Positions 10,898-22,162 of a stretch of 64,000 nucleotides of DNA are shown in pieces. Position 1 is the stretch's first letter; each line of letters starts with the position of its first letter. Under the pieces are notes generated by a model that saw only the letters and a list, made by a program, of their open reading frames with translations, ran no database searches and was not told the origin of the DNA. Origin of the DNA: Inonotus obliquus (Eukaryota > Basidiomycota > Agaricomycetes > Hymenochaetales > Hymenochaetaceae); NCBI GenBank assembly GCA_032164295.1, contig JAJHTX010000009.1:930001-994000 (forward strand). Direction: 5' to 3'. The translations under genes and the position numbers were made by a program.

Positions 10898-12106
10898 TTA
10901 GTTCACGGTGAAGTAAGCTTGGTCGTCGAGGGAACCGTGCTGAGCAACAGCGACGAGGACAGGCTGGTGATTAGCCGCAGAGTTGATGGAAGAAATGCGG
11001 TAGAAACCCTTCGGAAGACCGTTCGTAACATCAGCAGTGACAACACCATTCTTCGCTGCACCGTTGATACCCTTGAAGAAAGCGAACTTGTTCGGGTCGG
11101 TGACGGAGGTCTGGTCAAGGCTGTTGAGCTGCTCGATAACGACGTGCGTGTGGCCGATGATGGTGCCTTGCGAGTTAACCTGCTGAGGAGCAGAGTAGTA
11201 GTTGCTCGCTGCATTGACGAAGTTACCCGTCTGGAGGTTGTTAATCGCCATCTTAATGGTGAACGCAGTGTTTGCCTTAATTGTCTGGCCGTTCTTCGGG
11301 ACCTGGAACTTCGATGATGGCATGTTTGTCGTGGCAGCGATGACACCCATTGGCGCGGGGTTGCAGGAGCCGGTCTTGATTTGCTGACCGTTGGTGATAG
11401 GCTTGTTCACAGTCAAGCAGAAGTTGATGAAGTTGTTCTTGGACGTCAGCGAAGCAACTTGGCCATCTGTCGGCACCTGTTGGCCATCGAGCGCAAAACC
11501 GGTAGCAACTGCTCTCGGGTCAAGAGCTAATGCACGAAAGTTTAATAAATTACCTCAAAGCATCACAGAGAGGGATACATACTCAAGGCAGCCTGAGCGT
11601 CCTGGTTGTTATTGTTGTTATTGTTGTTGTTGCTGTTACTACCGCTTACTGCCTGCCCGTTCGAGTTAACGACGGCGACGCTAGCGAAGTTCGTCTTCTG
11701 GCCAAATACTCCGTTGAATGCATCGGCTTGAGCACCCGTACCGACTTGAGCCTTATCGGCCGCAGTGACTGCAGATTGACACAGGTTGTTTGCGTCGCTG
11801 TTCGCTCTGCAGCTACTCTGAAGCTGCTGGCAGATAAAGCCCGAAATGGAGTCAATGTCTTGTGTAGATCCGTGGTTGAATGACTCTGATCAATTACATA
11901 AGTGCTATGAGTGATGATATTCCATTAAAATAGAGTTGAGCGAACGTACTCAAGTCAACAGGTGCGAACGCTGTTTCCTTTCGACCGTCGAGACCTGCAG
12001 CAAACTTGATCTGCGGTGTGGAGCAGCTACCAAAGTTGGGCGCAGCAAGTGCTGGCGAAGAGATTACCAAGAGGACGAGAGTCGAGATGAGCGATTTTGA
12101 GAACAT
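10898..12106 (-). CDS. Secreted array protein 5, extra cysteine-containing N-terminal module
   Basis: ATG at 12106; exons 12106-11950, 11885-11583 and 11526-10898, with introns of 64 and 56 nt, both phase 1; 362 residues. A signal peptide (MFSKSLISTLVLLVISS...) ends near residue 22. Residues ~24-135 form a module absent from the other copies, with cysteines at 28, 71, 78 and 88 (FICQQLQSSC, NLCQS). A poly-Asn run (~140-148) follows, then the shared domain at 154-362. The domain keeps both cysteines and all conserved histidines (HTH, NHQ, QHG). The in-frame ATG at 12268 would hide the signal peptide, so 12106 was chosen. As the most complete architecture it may be nearest the ancestor (inference). 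Confidence 0.83.
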
Positions 12107-12176
12107 GATGCTAGGTTGGTCGGTTACTGATAAAGTAAAGAACGGTAGTATTGTTTGAGGAGCTTCGCAAAACCAA

Positions 12177-12286
12177 CGACACCAGGCCGCAAAAGAAACC
12201 GAAAGTATTGAAGCTGAAGGGATAGGAGAAGAAGACGAAAGGAAGACGGGGTGGGTTGCAGAGGCCAATCGCTCCTAGATTTTATA
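12177..12286 (-). promoter_or_regulatory. Promoter/leader of array gene 5
   Basis: TATAAAA (plus-strand TTTTATA at 12280-12286) lies 174 nt before the ATG. GCGGCCTGGTGTCG at 12177-12190 on the minus strand is identical over 14 bases to the element of array gene 1. Confidence 0.5.
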
Positions 12287-12289
12287 GGA

Positions 12290-13559
12290 ACCAAACCGAC
12301 CTGGGATACTGTTGGGAAGGATGTTCGGCATGACCAATCGTTCCACTAAGCGCACGTACACGACTCGAAGTCGAGGTTCTGGAAGTGAGCGAGTGACACA
12401 CAAAGTAACCCGGGGAGGCGTTCTGAACAGGTGTCTAGTTGTTAGTTACATTGACAGGCGAAGTAAACTCGATCGACGCACCAAGTTCAGCACATTTTTC
12501 CCTTCCCGCGACTTTCTAGACTCTCTTTAAGCATGGAGAATCCTTTTCGTTCCATAACAGACCGCCACCGGAGTTCAACATAAGCTACTAGTTGATATTG
12601 CGGACTGTTTTCATAGCACGAAACCAGGAAACAGGAACAAGGATGAAATATTAACGCTATCGGCGCTTCCTTACCCCTACTTCTATCGTAAAGTGACTTC
12701 ATTAAGACAACAGCCTATCAGAACCCTTCGCGTTCAAAGCCTGCTATCGTACCATTCGTTGGTATAGTTGATGGAGCGAGTCATTTCTTAGATAGGTTGT
12801 GCCGACTGTGCCGTTCATGACCAGCACTTGCAACAGGCTGAAATCGCTCATGTTACAAACAGAACGTCAAGGAAGTTGTTGCATATCCGAGTTGCCGGAA
12901 GACATAGGCTCGCTTATGAGTCTGGACGGAAGTGGAAGATGGACCTGATCTGCGCTTACGACCGCAATATGCAATTTCAGTCTGCAATTTCCGTCGGACA
13001 ACCTCAACTGATTCTGCGTGAGCGCTCGAGACCACCAATGTAGCACGTGGTGCTTACTAGGAGTATCATTCGACTTGGACAGAAGGCAACCGATTATTGA
13101 AACTGGGAGATGGAGGGATAGTTGGGCAGCGTGAATAGGCAAGAAAGCCAAATAGGTACCTGTGCATATGATGCCCGGCACAGTGGTATCGACATGAACC
13201 GCCATTGGCCACAAGCTGCGCGCTCTCACGGTTGCACCGCTCCGAATGAATACCCGACTTCTTTCCCGCGTTTCCAAGTACTGAGTTTGAACTAGATGCC
13301 GAACATCATGACGCTACACCTGAGAGCGACGTTTCACTGATATGTAATCAAGCCACATAATTATAGCAAGCTGGCTAGAGCGGGGAGTTTGTGCCGTGAC
13401 GCGATCTAAACTTGGAAAAAGCCGACTGTGGCCGACCTGAGCTTCGTCCCTTTCGGCGCATCGGCAACGAACAGGACGATCACTGATCACTGAACAGCGT
13501 TCACATGCAATTTTAGTAGCACCGGGAAGCCCGACCACGTCCGGAGCTCCATCTTTTGC
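12290..13559. other. Intergenic, nothing recognised
   Basis: About 1.3 kb between the array and the next gene. The longest frame (minus strand, 12867-13277) has no signal, motif or splice-linked partner. No repeats seen. Confidence 0.5.
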
Positions 13560-14651
13560 TCAACATCGCAGAGCATCAACCGGATTGTTTGCTCTTTCCT
13601 TTTCATACCAAGCCAGTGCTTCCAACACCTCACCAAGGCCTAGATCCCTCCTGCGCGTCAATCGTAGCACCCTTCCAAGACCTTGGTCGTTTGGCCCGTT
13701 TCCTAGTTCCTCAAGTTGAGATGGTGTACAGGCTGCGAGGCCAAACCGTAGAAATGCGGCAGTTCTCGGATCCGTAGCATCCAGCAACGAACGTACTTGC
13801 GGATCCAGCTCGTCCCAGAGCAGGCCCCAAGCACCTCGCGAGACCTCTGCGGAATATGACTGTGATGAATAACAGGCAAGAAAGAAGCACGGGAAGGAGC
13901 CTGTCATTGCCGTTAATGAGCCTAGCAATGACAAAAGATAGAGGAGACAGGCGTACACAAGCCACTCAGCTGCCGTTCTCTCAGGACATGCGGCGGCGTT
14001 CGTGGGTTGTTCACGTCAATGAGCTCGTTGCTAACGGGGTCGGCCAGAGTATCTCCGAGGCGGTAAAGGCGTTGACACGCCGGACAAATACGATCGTATG
14101 TTCTTGTCTTGTTGTACCAAACAATCTATATGCGTAGAGACAGGCATGGGAACTCACGATGATGCCGAAGTTATAAGAGAGTGGCTACTTACGAGAGCAA
14201 CTTCCTTCGGTAATATGCTTTCAAGCACCGTAACAATTTCCTGACGCCCAAACCGCATACAGTCGCCATCTTCGGTGGATAGAGGAGGGCAGAAGAAGGA
14301 CGAAAGGAATGCTTCAATGTTCTTTACGCGAGGCCCATTGCCAGGATCAACTATGAATGGGCTGTCGCGAGGCACAGCAGGGTGACTTGCTGATTGACGC
14401 ACGGTCTCCGGCCTGTTCACCACACCTTGGTCTGCAAGTATCATAGTTTCTCCCGACTGAGCTGCTGTGCCCTCCGTTCGAACGTGTTCCAATGTGGTGG
14501 AATGCGCGTCATGAACGATGGTGGTTTCGTGAGTGTCGTCTGCACGAGGCTTGTTTACAACGTTCTGTTCGATGTCCATTAAAATATCCTTTCGCTGTCG
14601 AGTTTTACCCTTCTCCGTCTTCACTTTCTTTGAGTTGCGAGGTCCTGGCAT
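13560..14651 (-). CDS. Conserved fungal protein with CPAC motif, function unknown
   Basis: Exons 14651-14193, 14125-13949 and 13859-13560 give 311 residues. Intron 1 (GTAAGT...ATAG) is well supported. Intron 2 uses a weak GTCTCC donor chosen because it keeps the frame (LCTP then SYSAEVSRGAW). The first ~100 residues are basic and disordered (MPGPRNSKKVKTEKGKTRQ). The C-terminal half holds IVWYNKTRTYDRICPACQR, an acidic/Leu segment, SGLCTP, and helices ending GLGEVLEALAWYEKE. I recall similar CPACQRLYRLGD proteins as uncharacterised basidiomycete families; the three cysteines may bind metal (inference). It lies 330 nt downstream of LeuRS on the same strand. Confidence 0.6.
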
Positions 14652-14981
14652 TCTTGAGGTGTTTGTGGTGACAAGTTGTTGTATTCGGAAAGTGTGACAT
14701 CTGTCCAAAAACGTGTTCGCGCTACCGTTACGTGACGGTTCGTGTTTGTCCAAGCCAAGAAGGCCGAGTATCTTCGGTAAATTGGAATAAAGGCAGATAA
14801 GATGAATTCGCGATTCTGCTTTCCGGATCATCTACCACACAAAACTGAACTACTCGCTGTGGGCACAAAGACATCTTGATACAGAGATGCCAGTGCAACG
14901 AGAACCGCCGACTGGACTCTGACTATGTTGTGTTCGCAACAAAACAGAGTACACTAAACCACGAGATATAGAGGACACAAT

Positions 14982-17900
14982 CTAATGCACATTGCGGAAC
15001 TCAAATGCCGGACTACCTGGTTCTGCCTGCTCGATAATTGACTTGGTGAATCCGGGCCCGTCCCTCTGAAGAGCATCATCAACCATGAGAACCTCTGCTT
15101 CTATGAGATTGAGAGATTTCTTGAGGTAAGGGAGAAGCTCATTGAGAACGGCAGCCTCGGAGAACGAAAGAGATCGCTGGAAGGCTGTCTTCGCACCGAA
15201 CTGAGCGATTCGTTTCTGAAAGAAAGAGTCATCAGCGGATGTTTCCTTCAGCATAACATCATATATAAAGAAGCCACGAACTTTAAACAGCTGAGCGAAT
15301 GGCATAGCTCGTTTGTCCTTGATCAAACCCCGAGCCTGAAGAAGTTCGCGAATCTTTACATCATCGACCTTATCCTTCTCGGCATCATATGCCTCCTGAA
15401 CAACAGCGACGACGCTATTTTGCCACTCTGGGAAACGAGTCGCTACGTATATGCGAGCACTCTTGGGCTTCTTCGGGTCGTATGGCGCCGTTTTGGTCTT
15501 GCTCAGCTTCTTGAGCATTGAAATCTCCGAATCACGCATTGTCTTGAGAGTACCGCGCATATATTGTCCCGCCTCGAGGATGCCGGGATCAGCAAGACCC
15601 GATGTAGTGGGCCATCGAGCGCGCTGTACTGTGTCAGACTCACCAAGCACAGTGCTCCAGACGTGCTCGGCGAAGTGTGGTGCAATAGGAGCGATAAGCA
15701 AGACAGACGCTCGAATCCAGTACTTGACGAGATCCGCATTCATACCCAAGTCGGAGGATACTTCTCGGTACCAGTCACGGGCCATCTGCATCTCGTAGAA
15801 TCCGTACTTCAATGCGTCTTTGTAGTTGGTTCTGGTAAAAAGGCATCAAACGCAAAGCCGAACAAAACAGGCTAGTCTACCTACGCTTCGTAATGGGTCT
15901 GAGTCTGAGCAATCAGATCGTTGACTTCGTTCTCGAAAATGGCGTCGTGGTATATTCTGTCGGTACGCAATTTGTCTTGGTCTCGGATCATTTCCTGCAG
16001 AGCCTTGCATTAACAAGAAGCGGGAAGAAGTCAAGGTATGCTTACCTCGCACCAGTCAATAAGAGTATGTAGGCGAAGGATATTAGCATTCGCATTCTTC
16101 TCATCGAAATTAGCATCTTCAATACTGTCTCCCGCATCCGCTAGAGCGAGTCGCGTTGGGTCCGCACCGAACTTCTCAACTGCCTCCCGGAGCGTAAGGG
16201 AGTTACCTGTGCTCTTCGACATCTTTTTCCCGTTTAACATCAAATGCCCATTCGTCCGCATGCTAAGTGGCCATTTCTCCTCAGGGAAAATTGTAGCATG
16301 GTTGTATATCGCGAAGGTAAGATGGTTCGGTATGAGATCCTTGCCGGAGGATCGGATATCCATAGGGTAGAAGTAGTTGAACTCATACTTCATTGCATCG
16401 GCCTTCTCCCTCGTGAGTGTCGCATCAGAGGGCCAAAGGCCATCGCAGAAGATGTACTCGAAAACGTCATCTGTCATCTGCTCCGGGGTAACTCCCAATG
16501 GTCCAGGTTTGCTTCCGTTCCAATCGCCTAATCCACCACAGTTAGGTAACATACCAGGCAAATAGCTGATAGCTCACCTTGGAGGAGATGCGCAATAGTG
16601 TAATAGCACATATAAATAGTCGAGTCGCTCAAGCTTTCGACCATGAAGCTATGGTCCCACGGAAGCTTCGTACCGAGACCATACGTACGGGCGCAAGCCC
16701 ATTGGTTGAGCCATCCGAGAGTCCCCTCGAAGTTATTACGAGTTTCTATGCTATACGTATTCATCCTCGCAAGAAGCCTGACCGTAAAAGAAGTTAGATA
16801 CTGAATCAATCAAAATGAAAAGCGACCTACTTCTCGGCTTGTGCTCTCCAATTTGGCTCTCCATAGTCGAGGTACCATTGATCCATGAGCGCGATCACAC
16901 ATTCGTCCCCACTACGTGAGAGGATGAACCCTTCAGGCTCTGCGTACGCCAATGCAAGGCTAGCATTGATCATAGCCTCTCGTACACGCGGCTTCGCCTC
17001 TTGGACGCTCAAACCCTTGAATTCGCCAACAAGCATCGTCCCGTTATAGAAGCCTTCTTTATACGCGATCTCCTTCGCTTCCGTTAGTTGCTTAGTATCC
17101 TTCTGAGAGTTGATTTTGAGCTTCTTCACGAGAGCGGGAGCAGTCATCTCCCCATATGCCGGTGTCGAAAGTACGGGGACAGGATCGAGGGCACACCATT
17201 CTGGTTTGATTTTGTAGTACTCGGGCTTTTTCTTGAGATCGGTGAGTGTGGCGTAGTCATCTGGGGAATCAGAAGGTACCGAAGTGACAACTCCAGTACC
17301 CTACTCTCGTTAGTTGATCTACCAAGACGAAACGAGGTAGGCATACCTTCGTAGCCAAAACATTCTCCATCGGAAGTACGTACACTTCAGGGTTGGCAGA
17401 GAACGCTGCCTTGACCTTCGTACCAACGAGAAGGCTACCATCAATCTCCGCCAACTGATTTACTTGCCCTTGAGTTTCCGTAATACCCTGAAACGCCATA
17501 TTGCGCGCTGCACGATATGTACACACGTACGCTTCGTTGTTTCTGCCTGCGAACACACCGTACTTGATGCTGGTGCCAACGAAACAGTTTGTTTGACCGT
17601 ACATAGTCTCTGGACGCAATGTCGCTGCCACCAAGAATACTCTTCGCCCACTGACTCCCGCCTCAAGCAGATCCTTGGCAGTCTCTGACCATTCGAGAAC
17701 TTCCATTTTTATGGCGGTGTACTCTTGCGGTCCAAGAGCCTCGCCTTCGGAACGATCGTGGTCCATACACGGTTGCCCATCTTTTGGTGAGTAGACCGTA
17801 TACCGCTCGCCGAACTTTATTTTGTTCTGCTTGTAGAGTTTATTTATCTGCCAACGAACGAATGCGTCATAATACGGATTCGCATCTGTGGTAATAAACG

Positions 17901-18674
17901 AGCGGCGCCAATCGATGCGTGTACCAAGCGCCTTTTGGTCTTCGATAGCGATTGGTGGGAAATATGTCAACCAATATTGAGGATCAGCGAATTTCTTTAT
18001 TTCTGAACGAGGCACGCCGATCGATTGCATGATCTGGAATTGATACGTATGACCTGTTGCTTTTGCTGCGACTTTCCCCTTTTTCCCTTTGTCAACCGCT
18101 GATGGTGCGTTCTGAACCGGGGCGGGAGGAGCAGAGACTCCCTCGTCTTCAGGCTCCTTGTACCCCTCAAAATCAGGTCCAAAGAGTTCGATTTCGCGGA
18201 TAATTTTATCTGAGGCGGCCTAAGCAGAAGCATGAACACACATCAGATCTGTCTCTCAGCTGATGGAAAATGTGCTAACCTTGATAGGCATACCCGTACA
18301 GTGGAAACCATGAGGAAACAATGCGCGTTTTCCGAGCAACCGCTGATACCCTGCTCCGAATTCGATCTTGGAAATTGTGAATGCGTGGCCGAGGTGGAGA
18401 GATCCATTCATATAGGGATATGGAAAGTTCCCAAACCATTTTGGAAACCTCTTTCTGACTTCAGCAGGCGAAAGTTGAGCTACTTCTTCTGGCGTCGGTG
18501 CATCGACCTCGAAGACACGCTCATCTGCCCATCGTTTCTGGCACTTTTTCTCTATCGCTTTCAGGGTATCTCTTTTCCCTGTCTAGCACCCTTCTGTCAG
18601 CGCATTTGAACAGTGGCTAGTATATGATTCACCTGTTGAAGTGCTATCGGACCATCTCCTGTGATAGTTGCCAT
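14982..18674 (-). CDS. Cytosolic leucyl-tRNA synthetase
   Basis: Charges tRNA-Leu in the cytosol. Eight exons: 18674-18633, 18582-18280, 18219-17347, 17300-16831, 16777-16578, 16527-16046, 15994-15885, 15831-14982; seven introns of 46-60 nt; 1109 residues, normal for the archaeal/eukaryotic type. Class I signatures: HLGH at residues 77-80 (after PYMNGS) and KMSKS at 731-735. The CP1 editing domain lies between them, with [16 protein letters not shown] and [16 protein letters not shown]. The anticodon-binding helical region follows ([20 protein letters not shown]). A Pro/Ala/Lys insertion near residue 130 ([20 protein letters not shown]) looks unstructured. The start gives [14 protein letters not shown] before the conserved [13 protein letters not shown]. 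It is divergent from PUS3, 328 nt between start codons. Confidence 0.95.
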
Positions 18675-19002
18675 TCGGCGAACTCGATCGTTGCTAAGAT
18701 TACAATATTGTACAGGGCGAATGAATCGCAAGAAGCGAAGTCTTTGCAGGAAAATCGTGATCCAAGTTCAACTTTCGTACCGGATCTCTAGGAGATGATA
18801 GAAGGAGAAGGCCAAGATTGAGAAGGGTGCGTTAGACTCACACCTGAGATCCCGTTGACTCGTTCAAAATTTGCGGCACGTGATCTCCAATTTACTGTGA
18901 ACAAACTTCTGCGAGTGAACACCCAGGCTTATGCTTCCTGCCACGAGCAGACAATACTTGCCATTCTGTACTAAGACTGCGAAGAGACTAATCAGACACG
19001 CA
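18675..19002. promoter_or_regulatory. Bidirectional promoter region LeuRS / PUS3
   Basis: 328 nt separate the divergent start codons of two tRNA-function genes. No clear TATA box is visible on either side. Shared regulation is inferred from position only. Confidence 0.4.
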
Positions 19003-20712
19003 ATGGCATCTCCTCCATACGAGACTTGGTCCCGTGAAGACCTCATAATCCGTCTCAAACAATTAGACTCAAAGCTATCCTCAACCGACTCTCTGAGTCA
19101 ATCTCGCGCTGACTTACCTCGAAGACAAAACTCGAAACCTGCGAAGAAATTCGACTTTTCTTCTTATCCACGAAGAAAGATCGCGCTCAAGTTTTGCTAT
19201 TCTGGATGGGAATATAACGGACTTGTGTTTCAAGGTGACAAGACTCGATTGCCGACAGTGGAGGGTACACTATATAATGCTCTAGCCGAGTGCAAGCTAA
19301 TTGATGGTACTGCTGGACCGCAGGCTTGTGGTTGGGAACGTTGTGGGAGAACTGATGTTGGAGTCAGCTCTGCTGCCCAGGTCGTTTCGCTCTGGGTGAG
19401 GAGTAACCTAGGACAAACCACTCTCCGTTCAAATCCGACTGAAGGCAGTTCAGAATGTTCGACAAGTGTACTCGACAACATTCAAGAAGCCACCAACTCG
19501 GACTTCCCATCTCCGAATCTCGATACCGGTCTACCTCAACTTGATTCCTCCGAACTTGAAACCGCGCCTCTCCCGCCTACCCTCACCCAATCCCACCAAA
19601 AACAAGAACTTCGCTACATAACCATCCTCAACCGAATTCTTCCTCCAACGATCCGAATACTAGCCTGGTCACCCGTCTCCGAATCATTCTCCTCTCGATT
19701 CAACTGTATCCATCGACATTACAAATACTTTTTCACTCCCGATGTTAATATCGATGCTATGCGCGATGCTGCAGCTCGACTCGTTGGAGAACATGATTTT
19801 CGAAATCTTTGCAAGCTCGATCCAGCGAAACAGTTGACCATTTTTCGTCGCAAAATTACTCGAGCGGATATCAGTCCTGCTTCTGTTTTCGCTAATGCAA
19901 ATGGCAACGGCACCGTCGCGTTAACAAACAACGGACAACCTCACCTATATGTCTTCGATTTAATCGGTAACGCCTTCCTCTACAACCAAGTCCGACACAT
20001 AATGGCTATTCTCCTCCTCGTCGGCACAGGTTTAGAACATCCATCAGTTGTGACCTCTCTCCTTAACGCTGATCCTCAAAATCCAGAACCGCCATTCCGC
20101 CCCGAGGAACCTACACCGGAACTTGTCACCTGTAAGCCGGAATATCGGATGGCTGACCCAATGCCTTTGGTACTCTGGGAGTGTAGTTATGATGAGAAGG
20201 ATGTTAAATGGCAGACTGATACGGGTGGCGGTGCGGGCGCGGATGTTGAAGTGGGTGAGGGAGGATTGGAGAATGGTAATGATAATAGGAGGAATCCTGA
20301 AGCTGGTAATGGGCTATATCACGAACTATCATCCATTCATACTCGTTCACTCATCCATACCGCACTCGACTCGACCTTCCTCCAAGCCGCCTCCCAACTT
20401 CACCCTCCTCCACCTTCACACTTCCCTCTCTCCCATCCTCTCCCCCACCCTCCATCTAATCTTCAAGATACATCCACATCACCACCAAACTCCTTCTCCA
20501 CGGAACCCCTCTCCAATACAACAATCCTCAACATCCCTCTCGGCGGTGGAATATTCCGTAAAATCTCTGCGAAAAGTTACGTTCCGCTTCTAGAACGTAA
20601 GAGACTTGAACACGTAGATATCGTTAATGAAAGGTGGAGGAAGGGGAAAGGTGAGAGGAGGGCTGCGAGAAGGTTGGAAGCGGAAGTGGATGTTGATGGA
20701 GGGGATGAGTGA
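19003..20712 (+). CDS. tRNA pseudouridine synthase Pus3/Deg1 (TruA family)
   Basis: Makes pseudouridine at positions 38/39 of the tRNA anticodon stem (family knowledge). One exon, 569 residues from the ATG at 19003, longer than yeast Deg1. The TruA core starts at KFDFSSYPRRKIALKFCYSG. The catalytic Asp is in GRTDVGVSS (Asp118). Later conserved blocks are SFSSRFNCIHRHYKYFF, LVGEHDFRNLCKLD and GNAFLYNQVRHIMAILLLVG. A Ser/Thr-rich insertion (~150-205) and a low-complexity acidic/Pro region (~410-520) are extra. The C-terminus has GGGIFRKISAKSYVPLLERKR and an Arg-rich tail. An in-frame ATG at 18931 would add 24 residues resembling a mitochondrial presequence. Confidence 0.93.
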   Translation: MASPPYETWSREDLIIRLKQLDSKLSSTDSLSQSRADLPRRQNSKPAKKFDFSSYPRRKIALKFCYSGWEYNGLVFQGDKTRLPTVEGTLYNALAECKLIDGTAGPQACGWERCGRTDVGVSSAAQVVSLWVRSNLGQTTLRSNPTEGSSECSTSVLDNIQEATNSDFPSPNLDTGLPQLDSSELETAPLPPTLTQSHQKQELRYITILNRILPPTIRILAWSPVSESFSSRFNCIHRHYKYFFTPDVNIDAMRDAAARLVGEHDFRNLCKLDPAKQLTIFRRKITRADISPASVFANANGNGTVALTNNGQPHLYVFDLIGNAFLYNQVRHIMAILLLVGTGLEHPSVVTSLLNADPQNPEPPFRPEEPTPELVTCKPEYRMADPMPLVLWECSYDEKDVKWQTDTGGGAGADVEVGEGGLENGNDNRRNPEAGNGLYHELSSIHTRSLIHTALDSTFLQAASQLHPPPPSHFPLSHPLPHPPSNLQDTSTSPPNSFSTEPLSNTTILNIPLGGGIFRKISAKSYVPLLERKRLEHVDIVNERWRKGKGERRAARRLEAEVDVDGGDE

Positions 20713-22162
20713 TTCATTCTTCGCAACGTAGATTGATTATATGTCGTATCATCCATCTAGGACCATACTTGATTATTCGAGAATTATAAGGATAGTCGCC
20801 CATCTTTCCAATAGAGTCTTAGAGTCCCTCTAACGATGAATCCCCGACCAAGACAAAACCTTGTATATTATAATGCCTAATCTAAGAAAATCAAACTGCA
20901 ACATTGTAAACAACAAAATCATAAACCACAACTCAGGAAATCACTGAAGTAAAAAGAAAGAAAGCAAATGAGATCGAAAACGGGGAGGGGGAAAGGAAAA
21001 GCTGAAAAAGGAAGAGAATAAGAGTCCAATGTAAAACATGTAATAAGCCAAATCATCAAGAAAAAAAAAACACGACGGAACGAGAAAGTAAGCGTGAAAG
21101 AGGAAAGTGAAACTGGACATACGTAATGCACACTGGGAGAAAACGGCAAGCAAAAATAGTGATTGTAGTTGTAATTCCGATAGGGGAGGGGAAGGAAGGG
21201 GGACAGGTGATTGATTGGGCATGTAAAAGGAATCGCCGAGGGTGCGAAACAGCATCAGAAGAATGCATAAACCGATACGAAGGGAAATAAACCGGCCGGT
21301 CTGGGAAGGGAGGGTATAAAACGCTGCAGTCAGGCAAAATGAGAATGGGAACGGGCATGTGGGAAGGGTAAGGAGACATTAAGGAGTCTCGGAATCGGAA
21401 TGAGAGTGGTCTGGGAGTGGGTCGAGGCGGCAGCGAGAAACCGATCGTGAAGGGCGGGATAAAGCAAGTGAAGTGAAGCTATATATATACGGGTGGATGT
21501 ATACCTGGACTGTTATTGTTGTGTTTCTTTAAGAGAGTGACGGAGAGAATATATATATCCATTCCAAAGCGAGCGTCCGTGGTAAAGTTGGAGATCAAGG
21601 AAAAGGTAGTAAACGTAGGGAAAGGAGGGAAAGGAGGATTTTTAATATCGACCTACTTGTCGAGATATCGAATGGAGACTCCTTACTTGGAGCCCAGAGG
21701 TCGAAGATATCCCTCAGGATAAAATCATCGTAGGAAGGAAGGAGGGGAGAGAGGAGGGGAAAGGGAGAACTTGAGAGAAGGTAATATAACGAGGGTCAGA
21801 TCAGACACGATACGATGATACGATAGATTCATAAGACACTCGATAAATGGAAGGACGGAATAAAACGAGCGGCAGCGACCATTTTCGGCGCAAAAACAAA
21901 TGAGGAAATCCGAGGGAAATAATACAATGTGAGAAAAAAAATGAAGAAAAGGTTTCTTCTTGCGGGTTACAAGATGCTTTCACAGCTCGATCGATAGACG
22001 ACGCCATCACAAGGATAGACAAGAAAGTCGACACCTCGCTGGGTGTGTAAGATTATCGTCCTGTCGACTTGAAGACCGTTGCAGATGCGTAACTATGTAA
22101 GTGTCCCTCTCCTCCGAATCCTTTACGTCAACTTGGCGATACAGACATCAGCCCACAGTTTC
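20713..22162. other. Convergent intergenic region, purine-rich
   Basis: Between the 3' ends of PUS3 and the Msb1/Mug8 gene. The plus strand is strongly purine-biased at ~20930-21790 (A/G runs such as GGAAAGGAGGGAAAGG near 21620), so long pyrimidine-coding frames on the minus strand are artefacts. No gene seen; it probably contains both 3' UTRs. Confidence 0.5.

Noticed and set aside
1..12106. Label 'ribosomal protein S17' that I recall for this family
   Set aside because: All copies have signal peptides and no ribosomal-protein motif; the label appears to be a propagated error.
12107..12268. N-terminal extension of array gene 5 to the ATG at 12268
   Set aside because: It would bury a clear signal peptide, and the segment contains the leader element shared with the other genes.
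20919..21379. Overlapping minus-strand frames rich in Phe/Leu/Pro/Ser
   Set aside because: Artefact of a purine-rich plus strand between convergent genes.
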